From Amphirosellinia nigrospora (taxonomy: Eukaryota; Ascomycota; Sordariomycetes; Xylariales; Xylariaceae): a DNA stretch of 64,000 nt. A model generated the notes under the pieces. The model was not told where the DNA came from, did not search any database, and saw only the letters and a list, made by a program, of their open reading frames with translations. The position numbers and the translations under genes were made by a program. Positions 51,071 to 63,253 of this stretch are shown here, piece by piece. The first letter of the stretch is position 1. Every line of letters begins with the position of its first letter. Where the stretch lies: the NCBI GenBank assembly GCA_004123355.1, contig SCHM01000004.1, positions 5,669,017-5,733,016 of the forward strand, written 5' to 3'.

Positions 51071-54000
51071 AATTAAAAGCAAGCAATAATTTGTTTATAA
51101 TTTTTTTAGCTAGTTATAGTTTTTTATACTTTTTTTTGCTTTTTAATAAATATATTTACGAGCTAATTAAATTTTTGTTTAGTTTTTTAATATTATTATT
51201 TTTTAAAAAAACTATTTTTTTTAAAAAGCTAAACTATATTCCGCTTATTTATATACGTAGTTTTAAATTATAATTGTTAAATTGTTTAAATAAAAATAAA
51301 TAAGCTATAAATATTAAAAATTATTTATTAGATTTATAAAAAAGCTTTAAACTATTTATTTTAAAATAATACTTTTAATAATAAACTATAAATTAATATA
51401 TTTATTTGCTAACTTTATTTTTATTTATTAACGAAATATTATTTTAATTATAATATTTAGTTTATTAGAATTTATAAAAATTTTAGCCTAAATATAATTA
51501 ACTAATAACTAATTAAAATTATTACTTTTAATATTTATATAATGTTAATAATATTAATAAAATTAAAAAGTAATATTATATATATTATAATAGTTTTTTA
51601 ATATTATTTTTTTTTATTCGGGAAAATAATAATATTAATATAGCTATATTATTAATTTTATTATTTAATGCGATTTTAATTAAATTAATATTATTAATTT
51701 TAATAAAAACTTTAAAGCTAAAAATAATAGTTTTTTAATTTTATTTTAGCGTTAAATAAAAAAATACTTTAAAATAAAATTTTTAATAATTATAAATTTA
51801 AAATATAAAAGTTAAATTTATTTACTAATATTTAAAAATAAATAATATTTATTTTAAATATATTTTTATTTTAACGTTTTTATTATTAAATATATTAAAT
51901 ATTTTAATGTTTTATTATTAAATATATTAAATATTTTAGCTTTTAATATAAAAACTTTATAAGCAGTTAAACTTAAGTTGTTAATTATTTATAAAGCTTT
52001 TTTTAATATATTTTTATAAAATATTCTATAATTATAATGTTTTTTTAAATATTTTAATAGAATTAAATAATTAAGTTTAAAAACTTATAAAAACTTTTTA
52101 TTATACGTACTAAAAAAAAAAAAACTTTTATTGTAAAATTTAATATATTTTTTATTATTATAGTTTTTATTTTAATTTATTTATTAATTTTATTTATAAT
52201 ATTTAAAAAAAAAAAATTAATAGCTTTTTTAATATTTTAAAAAAATACTTTAATTTATAAAATTATATTACTATATAATTTTTATATTTATTTGTTTAAT
52301 AATAAATAGTTTTTTTATTATTGTTTTTTTTATTGTTTTTAAAAGCGTTATTATTATTATTATTATTATTAAAAATATTTTAAGCAAAATTTTTATTAAA
52401 AGTTTTTATTTTAAACAATAAAAAGTTATTTTTAATAAAATTATCGTATATTTTTTATTTATTAAAGTTTAATAAAACGTTTTTTATAATATTAGTAGCT
52501 ATATTATTAGCTTCGAGTTTATTTATTTTATATAGTTTTATTAATATTTTAAATATATTTTTAAATAGTTTTATTTTTATTTTTATTTAAATAAATATTT
52601 TCGATAGTTTTTTTTTAACTAATAATAATATTTTATTTTTTATATTTGTTTATATATTTAATAGTTTATATATTATATTTTTTATATATTAGTTTTAATA
52701 TACGATTTATTTTTTATATTATATTTAAAAGTTTATATTAGTTTAATATATAATTATTTTAAAAATATGTTTTTATTATTAATATTAGCGTTAAAAATAA
52801 TAAATAGCTATTTTAATTATATTAGATTACTAGCTATTATAAATAATATTATTAAATTAAATAAAAATTAATAATGTTTAATTTTTTAATAGTTTTTATT
52901 ATAAAACGCTAAAAAAAGTTTTTATTTTAAAACTAAAAAAAATAAAAATCGAAAAAAACTATAATTTAAACTTTATATTATTTATAACTTTTATAATTAT
53001 TTATATTAATTTGTTAATTAACTATTTTATTTAATAGTTATATTAGTTATTTTTTAATATTTAAAAGTTTATATTAATTATATATAGTTTTAGTTTTTTA
53101 TTATAAAATTAATATTAAATATATTTTTACTTTATATTATTTATTATAAAATATTATATTTTAATAAGCTTAGTTTATTTTAAAATCTAGAAATTTTATT
53201 ATAACGGGAAAAAAATTATTTTATTATAATATTATATTTTTTTTAAATAATTTTATTAATATAGCTTAATTAAACTAGCTTTTTAATATTTATTATTTAA
53301 TATTTATTAGTATTATATATAAAGTTTATATTTGTAAAATATCGATAATAAATATATATATAAAAATAAAATAATATTATTATTTATTTAAATTTTAAAT
53401 ACTATAATAATAAATATTATAATTAATATAGCTATAAGTATTATATATTATATAAATTATTTTTTATTTATAATAAGTTAATTATTTTTTTTTATATTTA
53501 TTTATAAATAGTTTTTAGTTTTATATAAATTTTAATAAAGTTAATAAATTTTAATTATTAATTTAACCTAAAATAAAAAATAATAAAAATTTAATATAAG
53601 CTAATTTAAATATAACTATATATATATATAAAACTAAAAACAATAAATATTTATATTATAGCTATTAAAATAATATATTTAAATATAAACTTAAAATTTA
53701 ATATAATAATATATAAATAAGTTTAATATAGTATTTTTATAATATTAATTTAAATTAAATTAATTATACTTTAAATCGGTATAATTAATAGTAGCGTTAT
53801 TTACTAGTATATAAAAAATATAATAATTAGTTATATGTTTTTATTTTAAAATATATAAACTTCGGCTTTTTTTAAATTAATTAATTATTATTAATTAAAT
53901 TTAATAATAATATATTTTTTAAAATATACGGACTTTTATAATTTTATTTTTTAAATTAATTAACCGTTTTTATTTATATTATTTATGTTTATATATATTT

Positions 54001-57000
54001 ATACGTTTTAATTTTTTTTTGCTAAAAAAATATATTAAATTTTAATTTTAAAAAATAAAAATTATTTAGCAAATATAACTAAAAAAAATATTTAATACTT
54101 AAAAACTATAATATATAAATATATAGCTTTATAAGTTTTATAGTATAATTTTTATTATTATTATTATAAGTTTATATTACTAAAAGTAAAAAAAAAAATT
54201 AATATTAATAGCGTATAAAAAGTAGAAATAAAACTTTTAAAAGCTTATATATTCGATTAATATTTAAATTATTTAGTTTATATATATACTATTTAATATT
54301 GCTGCTTTAAGTTAATAAAATATAGTTTTATTCGATTAATTATAATAAAATTATTATTTTAAATAATTTATATAGCTTTATTATTATTTATAAATTGTTA
54401 ATATATTAATTATATTAAGATTTAAATATATATATATTTTTTTATTTTAATATTTATATTATTTTAATATTAATTTTTAATTTGAATTATTTATTAATAT
54501 TTTTATGCTTTTTATTATATTTAACGCTATATTTAACGCTATTAATTTTATTTAGATTTAAAGCTAGGTTAAATTTATAAAAGCTATTAATATAAATATA
54601 AACTAAATATAATATTTATTAAACCGGCTTATTAAACAAGCTTATTTAAACGACTTAATTTATAACGATTATTATATTTAATAATTTTAAATATATTTTT
54701 ATTAAATAAAAACGTTTTATAAAATATATTTTTTTTTTTTAATATATAAATATATAAATACTAACGAAAATTAAAATAAAAAAACGGTTTAAAATTATAT
54801 AAAACTTAATAAACTAATTTAAAAAAAATAGTAAATAGTAAAACAATTTAAAACTTAACGTTTTTTAAAAACGATTAATATAATATAATATAATAATAAT
54901 ATTTGCTTTTTTTATTAATTTTAAAAAAACGCTAAAGCTTCGAAAGATTTTTTTGCTATAATTTAAGATTTATTTATAATTATAAAGTTTTATAAAAATA
55001 AAAGCCAGCTTTTATTTTTTTAAAAAATTAATTATTTTTATTATTAACGTTATAATTTAAAAGTTTTTAAATAATATATAATTATTATATTTAAATATTT
55101 AAAACGTTATTAAATTTAAACAAAGTATTTTTTTTATTAAACTATTAAATTTAGCTAAAATAATAGGTCGATAATTATTAGCTAGTTATATTTATAAACT
55201 AATTTTAGTTAAAATATTTTTTTAAGGCTAAAAAAATATATTGCGCGTTTTATTATATTTAAAAAGCGGTAGTAAAATCGGCTTAGTTTTAGCGCTATAA
55301 ATATATTTAAAATAATTTTATATTTTATTACTTTTTAAACTAGTTTTATAATTAAAAAAATATAAAAATAAAATAAAATAATATAAAATAAAATAAAACC
55401 TTATTATTAGGCTCGAACTTATAATATTAGTAATAATTATAAATAATTCGATTTTTTTTTTTTTAAAATAAAATTAATATATTTATTTTAATAAACAATA
55501 TAGCAAAAAACTTAAATCGGACTAATATTATAATATTTAAAATTTTATCGATATAACCTAAATATATATTAATAATAATAATAAAAAAATTAATTATATT
55601 ATAGTATTTATTTACCGGAAAGCTGCTTTTTTTATAATATTATATATAATTTTGCTAATAATATTATTGTTCGAAATAATAAACTAGTATTATATATTAA
55701 CTAAACTATATATATTTTTATTATATATTTTTTATTATTATGTTTATAAAATTAAAATATAATTTGTTTTTAAAATTTTTTAATATAATTTAGCTTATAA
55801 ATAATAATATAATATAATAGATAAAATATTTCCGAAACTATTTAAATTAAGCTTTTAAAACTAATAAGCGATTATTTTAATATTATTATTTTTTATTTAA
55901 GTTATTAAATATTATTAAATATATATTTCGTATATAATAAAATAAAATTTATTATATATAAACTTATTAGTTTTAGCTTAATTAAAAGTTTAATATTTAT
56001 TTATATATTATTTATATTATTCGGAGCTATTAAATTTTAAATTAAAACTATTTTTTATAATATTTTAAAGTTTTAGTTTAAAATATAATAGTTATAAATT
56101 AATTTAATATTTTTAAAAAAAATATTTTTAAAAATAATAAATTTAAAAAAAAAATAAAACAAAATAAATAATTAATATTAATTATAATATTTATAATAAA
56201 TATAAATATAAAAAAGTTTTAGTTTATAATTTATATTATTAAATTATTATATATTTAAAAAATATTATTTAATATTTTTATTTAATAAAATAAAGCGGTA
56301 ATAATTTATATAATAATAATATATTTTTAATATTATGTTTTTTATGCTATATTATTTTTTATAAATTGTATATAGTAGAACTTTTTTAGAACTATTGCTT
56401 TTAAGGTATTTTTATTTAAAAGACTAAATGTTTGTATTTTTTTTTTAAAGCTATTTATAAGCTTTAAAACTGTTTTTATTAAATATTAAATATATTATTA
56501 AATTTTTGTTTTTTTTATATAATAGTTTTTTAATTTTTTTTTTTAAGCATAAATATAGTATATTTATTATTATTTTTTTTATATTTTACGTTTATAATAA
56601 ATTTTTAAATATTAACTAAATATAATATAAAATTAATAAATATTATATTTATTTTATTAATTACGTTTAAATTATATTTAATAAATAAAATTTTTTATAT
56701 TAGTCCGTTTATATAATAATAGTTTTTTTATTTTTAGCTTTAAATAAATATTTTTTTTATAAACTAAAAGCTATAAATATTATAAACGTAGTTATAAAAG
56801 TATTATTTATTGTTTAATATTATAATAAATATATAAATAAAATATTAAATTGTTTTATAATTAAATAGTTTAAAAAAATATATTTTTTTAAAATATTTCG
56901 TTTTTTTAAACTTAGCTAAACTAGCAATATAAGTTAAAAATATCTAAATTATTAAATAAAAGTTTTAAAGCTTTATTAATATAAATAAAATATCGTAAAA

Positions 57001-57990
57001 ATTATTTATTAAGTTTTATAAATATAGTCCGCTAAAGTTTTTTAATTAAATTTGCTAAAATAAGTTTTAATAATAATAAAAATATATAAGCTTTTAAAAT
57101 TTTAGTTATAATTAGTTTAATTATATTATAATAACAATAATTATATTAATTATTTAGTTTTATATTAAAATTATAAACTAAGTTTAATTATAAAAAACGT
57201 TTTAAATATTATTATTAAATTTGCTAAAAAAGATTTATAAAATAAAAAAGCTAACTTTTTAAAAATATTAGCCGCTAATTTATAATTACGCGTTTAATGT
57301 TTTTTATTATTTGTTTATTTGTTTATTCGCGCTAAATATAATTTTTTAGTGCTTTAAGCAAGGTTATTTAATAAATTTAATTTTAAAACAGGTTTTTTTT
57401 TTTTTTCTAAATAAAATAGTAGTTTTAATATTTTATATTTTATTTTTATAACGGTTAAATATTCGTTAATAAAAAAAATTGCTTAATTATAAAGTTAACC
57501 GGACGTTATTTATTTATAAAATATTTATAATTTATAAATTATTTTATAAGCTTTTATTAAAGTTTAATATTTCGTTATAAAGCTTAAAAATCCGTACGAA
57601 TATAATAGTTAAAATAGTTAGTTTAAAAAATAATTAAACTAAAACTATAGTTTTAATAAAATTATAAAATTAGCGCTAATATTAATTATTTATATTTTTA
57701 ATAAAACGTAATATTAATTTAACGTTAATAATAAAATAATAAATATAAAAAATTTCGATATATAAAAATATAAAAATAAAATTTATTATTTATTATTTAT
57801 AGATTTATTTTTAATTATTAATATAGTAAAATAAATAAAATATATAAAATAAAAAAAATTTAAATTTAGAGCTTTTTTATTTTTTTAATTATATAATAAT
57901 AATTTAATAAACTTTATTTTTATTATTTTAATATTTTAAAATTATATATATTTTTTTTATTTAGTAAAAATAAATATATTTATAAAGTTA
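51071..57990. other. RIPed AT-rich sequence outside the inverted repeat, no gene
   Basis: No copy of this stretch was recognised elsewhere in the window and no frame is credibly coding; the open frame 51,091-51,273 is a Leu/Phe-rich product of AT composition. Slightly GC-richer remnants lie at 54,600-54,680, 55,240-55,300 (GCGCG and GCGGTAGTAAAATCGGCTTA), 57,280-57,380 and 57,560-57,620. Simple ATT repeats occur at 52,350-52,375. Confidence 0.5.
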
Positions 57991-57999
57991 GCTTTTAAA

Positions 58000-58480
58000 A
58001 AAAAATTTAAAACGTATTTGCTTTTAGTAATAAAAAGTTTTCTAAGTTTATAAAGTTATTATTTAAAAAATTTATTTTAAAAGCTTTATTTTTAAAAAAA
58101 ATTGCTAAAAAAAAAATATATAAGCTTAAAAATAAACTAAAATTATAAATAATTTTTAAAATAATAAATATTTTTTATTAAATCTTTTATATTAGTTTAA
58201 TATTAACTAAGTATAAAATATAAAAAATAATACTAAACTTATATTTATTTTTATATTTATTTACGCTACTTTTTTTTAAAGTATTTTTTATAAACTTAAA
58301 AGTAAATTTAATAATTAGCTAATAAAAGCCGCTATCCGGGTTATAATAAAAAATATATAAATATTATTAAACTTTAGTTTTAAAATAAACGCCGGCTAAA
58401 AACTACTTAAAGCTAAAAACAAAAAAAAAAAATAGCTAAAACTTATATTTTATTTAATTTAAATAATTTTTTATTATTTT
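58000..58480. repeat. Diverged relative of arm block 48,150-48,640
   Basis: The order of phrases is shared: ATATATAAGCTTAAAAATAA, ATTATAAATAATTTTTAAAA, TAAACTTAAAAGTAAATTTA, then ATATTATTAAA and AAAATAGCTAAAACTTATA. It is on the same strand as the right arm. Divergence includes indels and not only C>T/G>A, so it is an older relative, not part of the arm duplication. GCCGCTATCCGGG at 58,327 and ACGCCGGCT at 58,389 are less RIPed than the arm copies. Confidence 0.55.
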
Positions 58481-58889
58481 AATATTATATCGATTAAATA
58501 TTTAAAATTAATAAATAATATAAACTAGTTTTTTTGCTTTTTATATATTAAGTTATATTTTTTATTATTTATATAAATATTATAACCGTTAAAAAAAAAA
58601 TAAAAATAAAGTAAGCAATATAATAAATATATATTATTAATTTTTAGCGATTTATAACTATATTAATTTTATACGTTATTTTTTTTTTAAATATAAAACA
58701 GAAAATATATTAAAATTATTAAAAAGCTTTATTTTGTTAGGCTTTTTTTATATTTTTTTAATATGTTTATTTTTTAGCTAAAATATTATTTTAAAAAAAT
58801 ATAAACTATATTAAAACTTAACGTTTTAAAAATAACCTTAGGCTTTTTTTTAAAATTTTTTAATAATAATTTATTTTTTTTAGCTAAAA

Positions 58890-59160
58890 TTATTATTAGG
58901 ATTAAATTATAAATTATTATTAAAAGTTATATTTTATATATTCGAAAAAATAAAGTTTTAATATATATATATTATATATAAAATCTATAAATAAAATAAA
59001 AAAGAATAAAAGTTTAAGTTTACGTTATAAGTAGCTATTTAAATATTTACGATTAATAAAGCAAATATATTTACTATAAATGCTTGCTTTTATTTATAGC
59101 AACTATATTTATAATAAGTAGTAAAACATAGCTATTAAAGCTTATAGATTTGTAATTTTA
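58890..59160 (-). repeat. Segment S, inverted partner of 25,420-25,740
   Basis: AATGCTTGCTTTTATTTATA at 59,079 and AGCTTATAGATTTGTAAT at 59,139 are the reverse complement of markers in 25,420-25,600. This copy is more RIPed. Confidence 0.7.
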
Positions 59161-59330
59161 GGATTAAAATCGTTATTAAAATTAAATTATTATTAGGTTA
59201 TTAAATCGTTATTAAAATTAAATTATTATTAAAATTAAATCGTTATTAAGTTTAAATTATTATTAAGCTTAAATTATTATTAAGTTTAAATTATTATTAG
59301 AATTAAATTATTATTAGATTTATATTTAGT
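59160..59330 (+). repeat. 16-20 bp tandem repeat (ATCGTTATTAAAATTAAATT)n
   Basis: About nine imperfect units in which CGTTATTA alternates with TATTATTA, a C>T-type difference. It follows segment S and a diverged arm-family block, the same order (body, then tandem array) as the outer end of the arms. Confidence 0.8.
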
Positions 59331-59860
59331 TTTTATTATATATATATAGCTACTATTAATATATAAGTTATTAAGATTATTATTATTACTATTATAAATA
59401 GTTATATTTATAAATATTTTTTTTTACTTTTTTATTATTTATAAGCTTTTTATTATTTTTTGTTTTTTTATTACTAGAATATTATATTAAAACTCCGATT
59501 TAATATTTATATTATTTGTTTATTTGTTTACTTACGATTTTTTAACGTATAAAAATATTGTTTAAATTTTAAGTTTTAAAGGCGTTTTTGGTTTTTTTTT
59601 AGTTATTAATAAAAAAAAATTAGAATTAAATAATTTTTCGTTATTATTTAAAATTATAAAACAATAATAACGATAAAATTATAGCTTTAGTTAGTTTTAT
59701 TTGTTGCTTATATATCATTATTTATTTAAAGAAATATTCGGTTATTAAATTTTAAAAAGTTTATTATTAGTTTTATAACTTTTCGTAATATATTATTATT
59801 ATTATAATAAACTATAATATTTTTTTTTAATAACTAGTTTTTATTAGTTTATGATTTTAT
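59331..59860. other. RIPed AT-rich sequence, nothing recognised
   Basis: No frame or copy elsewhere recognised. It contains scattered less mutated words such as AAAGGCGTTTTTGG at 59,578. Confidence 0.45.
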
Positions 59861-59975
59861 TTAGTAATTTTTAGTTTAATAGTTTTATTTTAATAATTTT
59901 TAGTTTAATAGTTTTTATTTTAATAATTTTTAGCTTAATAGTTTTTATTTTAGTAATTTTTAGCTTATATAATCC
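59861..59975 (+). repeat. 29-30 bp tandem repeat, 4 units
   Basis: Units of TTAATAATTTTTAGTTTAAT then AGTTTTTATT, with TTAGTAATTTTTAGCTTAAT as the less mutated form. Confidence 0.85.
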
Positions 59976-60206
59976 TTTTTTAGTGTTTTTTATTTAATAT
60001 TTTTTATTTAAGTATTTATTTAGTAGTTTTTTTAGTTTTTATTATTATTTTTAAAGTTTTAAACTAGTATAAATTTTAACGTATATTAAATAAAATAAAA
60101 TCTATAATAGGTTTTATAAAGATTTATAAATAATTTTAATACTTATATTATAATTTAATAAATTTTATTTATAAAAATAATAATAAAATCGTATAAATTA
60201 TAAACT

Positions 60207-60350
60207 CGATTTTATTAATTTAATTTTTATTAATTTAATGTTTACGAAAAATTTTATTAACTAGATTTTTATTAATTAGATTTTTATTAACTTAATTTTT
60301 ATTTAATTCGATTTTTATTAATTCGACGTCCGCGAAAAATTTTATTAAAG
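60207..60350 (+). repeat. 16-17 bp tandem repeat (TTCGATTTTTATTAA)n
   Basis: About eight units, including TCGATTTTATTAATT, AGATTTTTATTAATT and two longer units with GCGAAAAATTTTATTAA. ATTCGACGTCCGCGAAAA at 60,328 is the least mutated part. Confidence 0.8.
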
Positions 60351-60689
60351 TTTTATAATTTGCTTAAAATTATAGCTAAAATAAAATATAAAAATATTTT
60401 ATTTATAGTTTAAGCAAATAATAAAATAATATATTAATTAATATAATTAAAGTATTAATATTAAATATTGTTTATTAGTTTAAAATAAAAACTATATTTA
60501 GTATTTATATTAGTTTTAATAAATATATAAGCCTTAGTAGCCGTAATTAGTTTTTTTTTTTATTGCTTTTATTATTATTGCTTTTATTATTATATTATAT
60601 TATTTTTATTTTAATAGTTTAAATTAAGTAAACGAAATATATCTAGTTGTTAGCTTTTTATAAACTAAGCAATTATAATAACTTAAATA

Positions 60690-60845
60690 GTTAACTAAAT
60701 AATTAACTAAAAAGTAACTAATTAAAGAATAACTAACTAAAAAATAATTAACTAAAAAATAATTAACTAAAAAATAATTAATTAAAAATAACTAACTAAA
60801 AAATAACTAACTAAAAAATAACTAACGGAATAACTAATTAAATAA
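60690..60845 (+). repeat. 15-17 bp tandem repeat (TAACTAACTAAAAAA)n
   Basis: About ten units alternating between ATAACTAACTAAAAA and the RIP-type variant ATAATTAACTAAAAA. The array ends at TAACTAACGGAATAACTAAT. Confidence 0.88.
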
Positions 60846-60849
60846 ATAA

Positions 60850-61598
60850 GTAAAATTAAACGCGCCGGCGTATAAAAAATAATATGCTATATAAGTGTTA
60901 AATATGTTATTATTAATATAAATAAGCACCGCTACAAGTATAATAATAATATTATAAACTGTTTAAACTAGTAAAAATCTTTGCTTATATTAAGCTATAA
61001 TAAAAAATTTAAATGCTATAAATATAATTATTTTATATAATAATAATTTTATTATATATTTAAATAAACGTTTATAATTTTTAATAATATAAAATATATA
61101 TTAAAAACTAAATAATAGTTTTAATTAAATAATTATTCTTATATAATTAAAATATTTTTAAAAAAATTATTTTTAATTATAATTATAAATTTATTTTTAA
61201 TTTTTAAAAAAATATATAAAAAGCATTAAATATTAAATTATTAATAATTATTATATATTATTTATAAAAAAATAATTTATTTAAAAAAAAAACTAAATAA
61301 TAAAAATTATAATATATTTTATAATTAATATATTTTAAATTAAACTAGCTTAATATAATTTTTATTTTATAAAATTTTAATTTTATATTTTTAAAGCTAT
61401 ATAATTATTTTATATAAATAATTATTTAAGTTTAAATTTTTTAGTTTTTTTAATATATTTATAAACTAAATAAATATATATAATTTTAAAAATATAAAAT
61501 TTATATAATTATTTATAATAAAATATTAAATTAGCTATAAATTTTTATTATTATTATAATAAAAAAATATTTTAATAATAAATATTAAATATTAAAAT
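60850..61598. other. RIPed AT-rich sequence before X copy 3
   Basis: ACGCGCCGGCGTAT at 60,870 and CACCGCTACAAGTA at 60,928 are small un-RIPed remnants; the rest is almost pure A+T with no recognised feature. Confidence 0.45.
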
Positions 61599-62324
61599 AT
61601 TTAAGTTTTATAAAAAAAGTAAATTAATATAAAAAAGGTTTTTTTATCGATAAAAAATTTTTTTATTTTTTATATTTTAAATAAGAAATTTTTTTACCCG
61701 AATTAAAAATTTTTTTATTTTTATTTATTTATATATATATTATTAATTTTTAATATTTATTTTTTATTATATAAATAATTATAAATTTAATAAAATAATT
61801 TAAAATTAAATATTTATATTAAAAATAATAATATAATATAAATAAATTATAAAATTTTATTTTTAATTTTTTTTTTATTATAAATATTAAATTTAATTTT
61901 ATATTAAATTTAATTATTTAATAATTATATATTTTATTAAACTTAATTATTTAATAATTATATATTATATTAAATATAATTATTTAATTATTTATTTTAA
62001 TTATATTTATAATTATTTTATTTTTTTATTTTTTAATTTAATATTAATTTAAATATTTATTATTTTTAAATTATAAATTAAAATTATTATTATAAACTTT
62101 ATTTAAATATAATTTTTATTAAACTATTTTTTAAAAAATTATAAATTATTATAAATTAATTATTATATTAATATAATAATATAATAATATTTTTATAAAA
62201 TATTTATTTATAATTTTTTTTATTTATTTTTTTATTTTTATTATAATATTTTAAATATAATTTTAAATTTTTAAAAATTTTAAAGCTTTAAATTAATTAT
62301 AATAAATATATTTTTTAAATTTTT

Positions 62325-62555
62325 AAATTTTTTTTTTTAAACGTTTTAACTAATTTATAAAGTTTTTTTAAATTTATTAATAAGTTTAAACTTTTTTTAA
62401 AAAGTTTTTTTTTTTAAACGTTTTAACTAATTTATAAAATTTTTTTTAAATTTATTAATAAATTTAAGTTTTTTTCGAAAAGTTTTTTTTTTAAACGTTT
62501 TAATTAATTTATAAAGTTTTTTTAAACTTATTAATAAATTTAAACTTTTTTAAAA
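62325..62555 (+). repeat. 78-bp tandem repeat inside X copy 3, 3 units
   Basis: Three units with TTTAAACGTTTTAACTAATT or TTTAAACGTTTTAATTAATT between T-runs and TTATTAATAAATTTAA. Confidence 0.85.
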
Positions 62556-62625
62556 AAAATAAAATCTAAATATATTAAAAAATTAAATATTTTATAATAG
62601 CGCTATTATTTAAAATATAAAGTTC

Positions 62626-62765
62626 GTAATTATATTTAAAATTAAAAATAGCTTATTATATTTAAAATTAAAAATAACTTATAATTATATTTAAAATTAA
62701 AAATAGCTTATAATTATATTTAAAATTTAAAATAGCTTATAATTATATTTAAAATTTAAATAATA
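62626..62765 (+). repeat. 29-bp tandem repeat inside X copy 3, 5 units
   Basis: Units of CTTATAATTATATTTAAAAT then TAAAAATAG. X copy 1 has about three at 22,085-22,190 and copy 2 three at 34,575-34,670, so this internal array varies in number between copies. Confidence 0.85.
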
Positions 62766-63253
62766 ATTTATATTTATTAAAAAACTTTTTTAATTTTATT
62801 TAAATTAAAAATCGTTTTAAAAATCTTAATATTAAATAAATTTTTTTTACTTAAAATAAAAATTAATTATTTGCTATAATATTTAACTTTTTAATTTTAC
62901 TTTATAATTTAAAATTATAATTTAATTATAAAATAATAATATAATTTTAGCATATTATTATTATTAATAAAATAAATATATAAAAAATTATTATATTAAC
63001 GTTTATATTTATAAGTAAATTTATTATTATTATTAACTAAATAGCTAAATATTTTTATAATATAGTTATATAATTATATAAAAAAACAAAATATTATAGT
63101 TAATAAATTAAAATAAAATAATAAGTTTTAGTATAATAACTTATTAAAAAAAAAAAAAACTAATATAACTAGTAATTTAACTTATTTATTAACTTAAATA
63201 TATAGTTTTTTAAAAACTTAAGCATTTTTGCTTTTAAATTAAAAAGCTTTTAG

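Larger units (their letters stand above)
61599..63253 (+). repeat. X dispersed repeat, full copy 3
   Basis: Aligns end to end with copies 1 and 2, from TTTAAGTTTTATAAAAAAAG to AAGCATTTTTGCTTTTAAAT and AAAAAGCTTTTA. Contains three 78-bp units (62,325-62,555) and an expanded block of five 29-bp units (62,626-62,765). No target duplication is evident (ATATT before, GTTTA after). Confidence 0.82.

Noticed and set aside
51091-51273. 60-codon Phe/Leu/Ile-rich open frame
   Set aside because: It is typical of AT-rich sequence, has no second copy, and shows no signal beyond composition.
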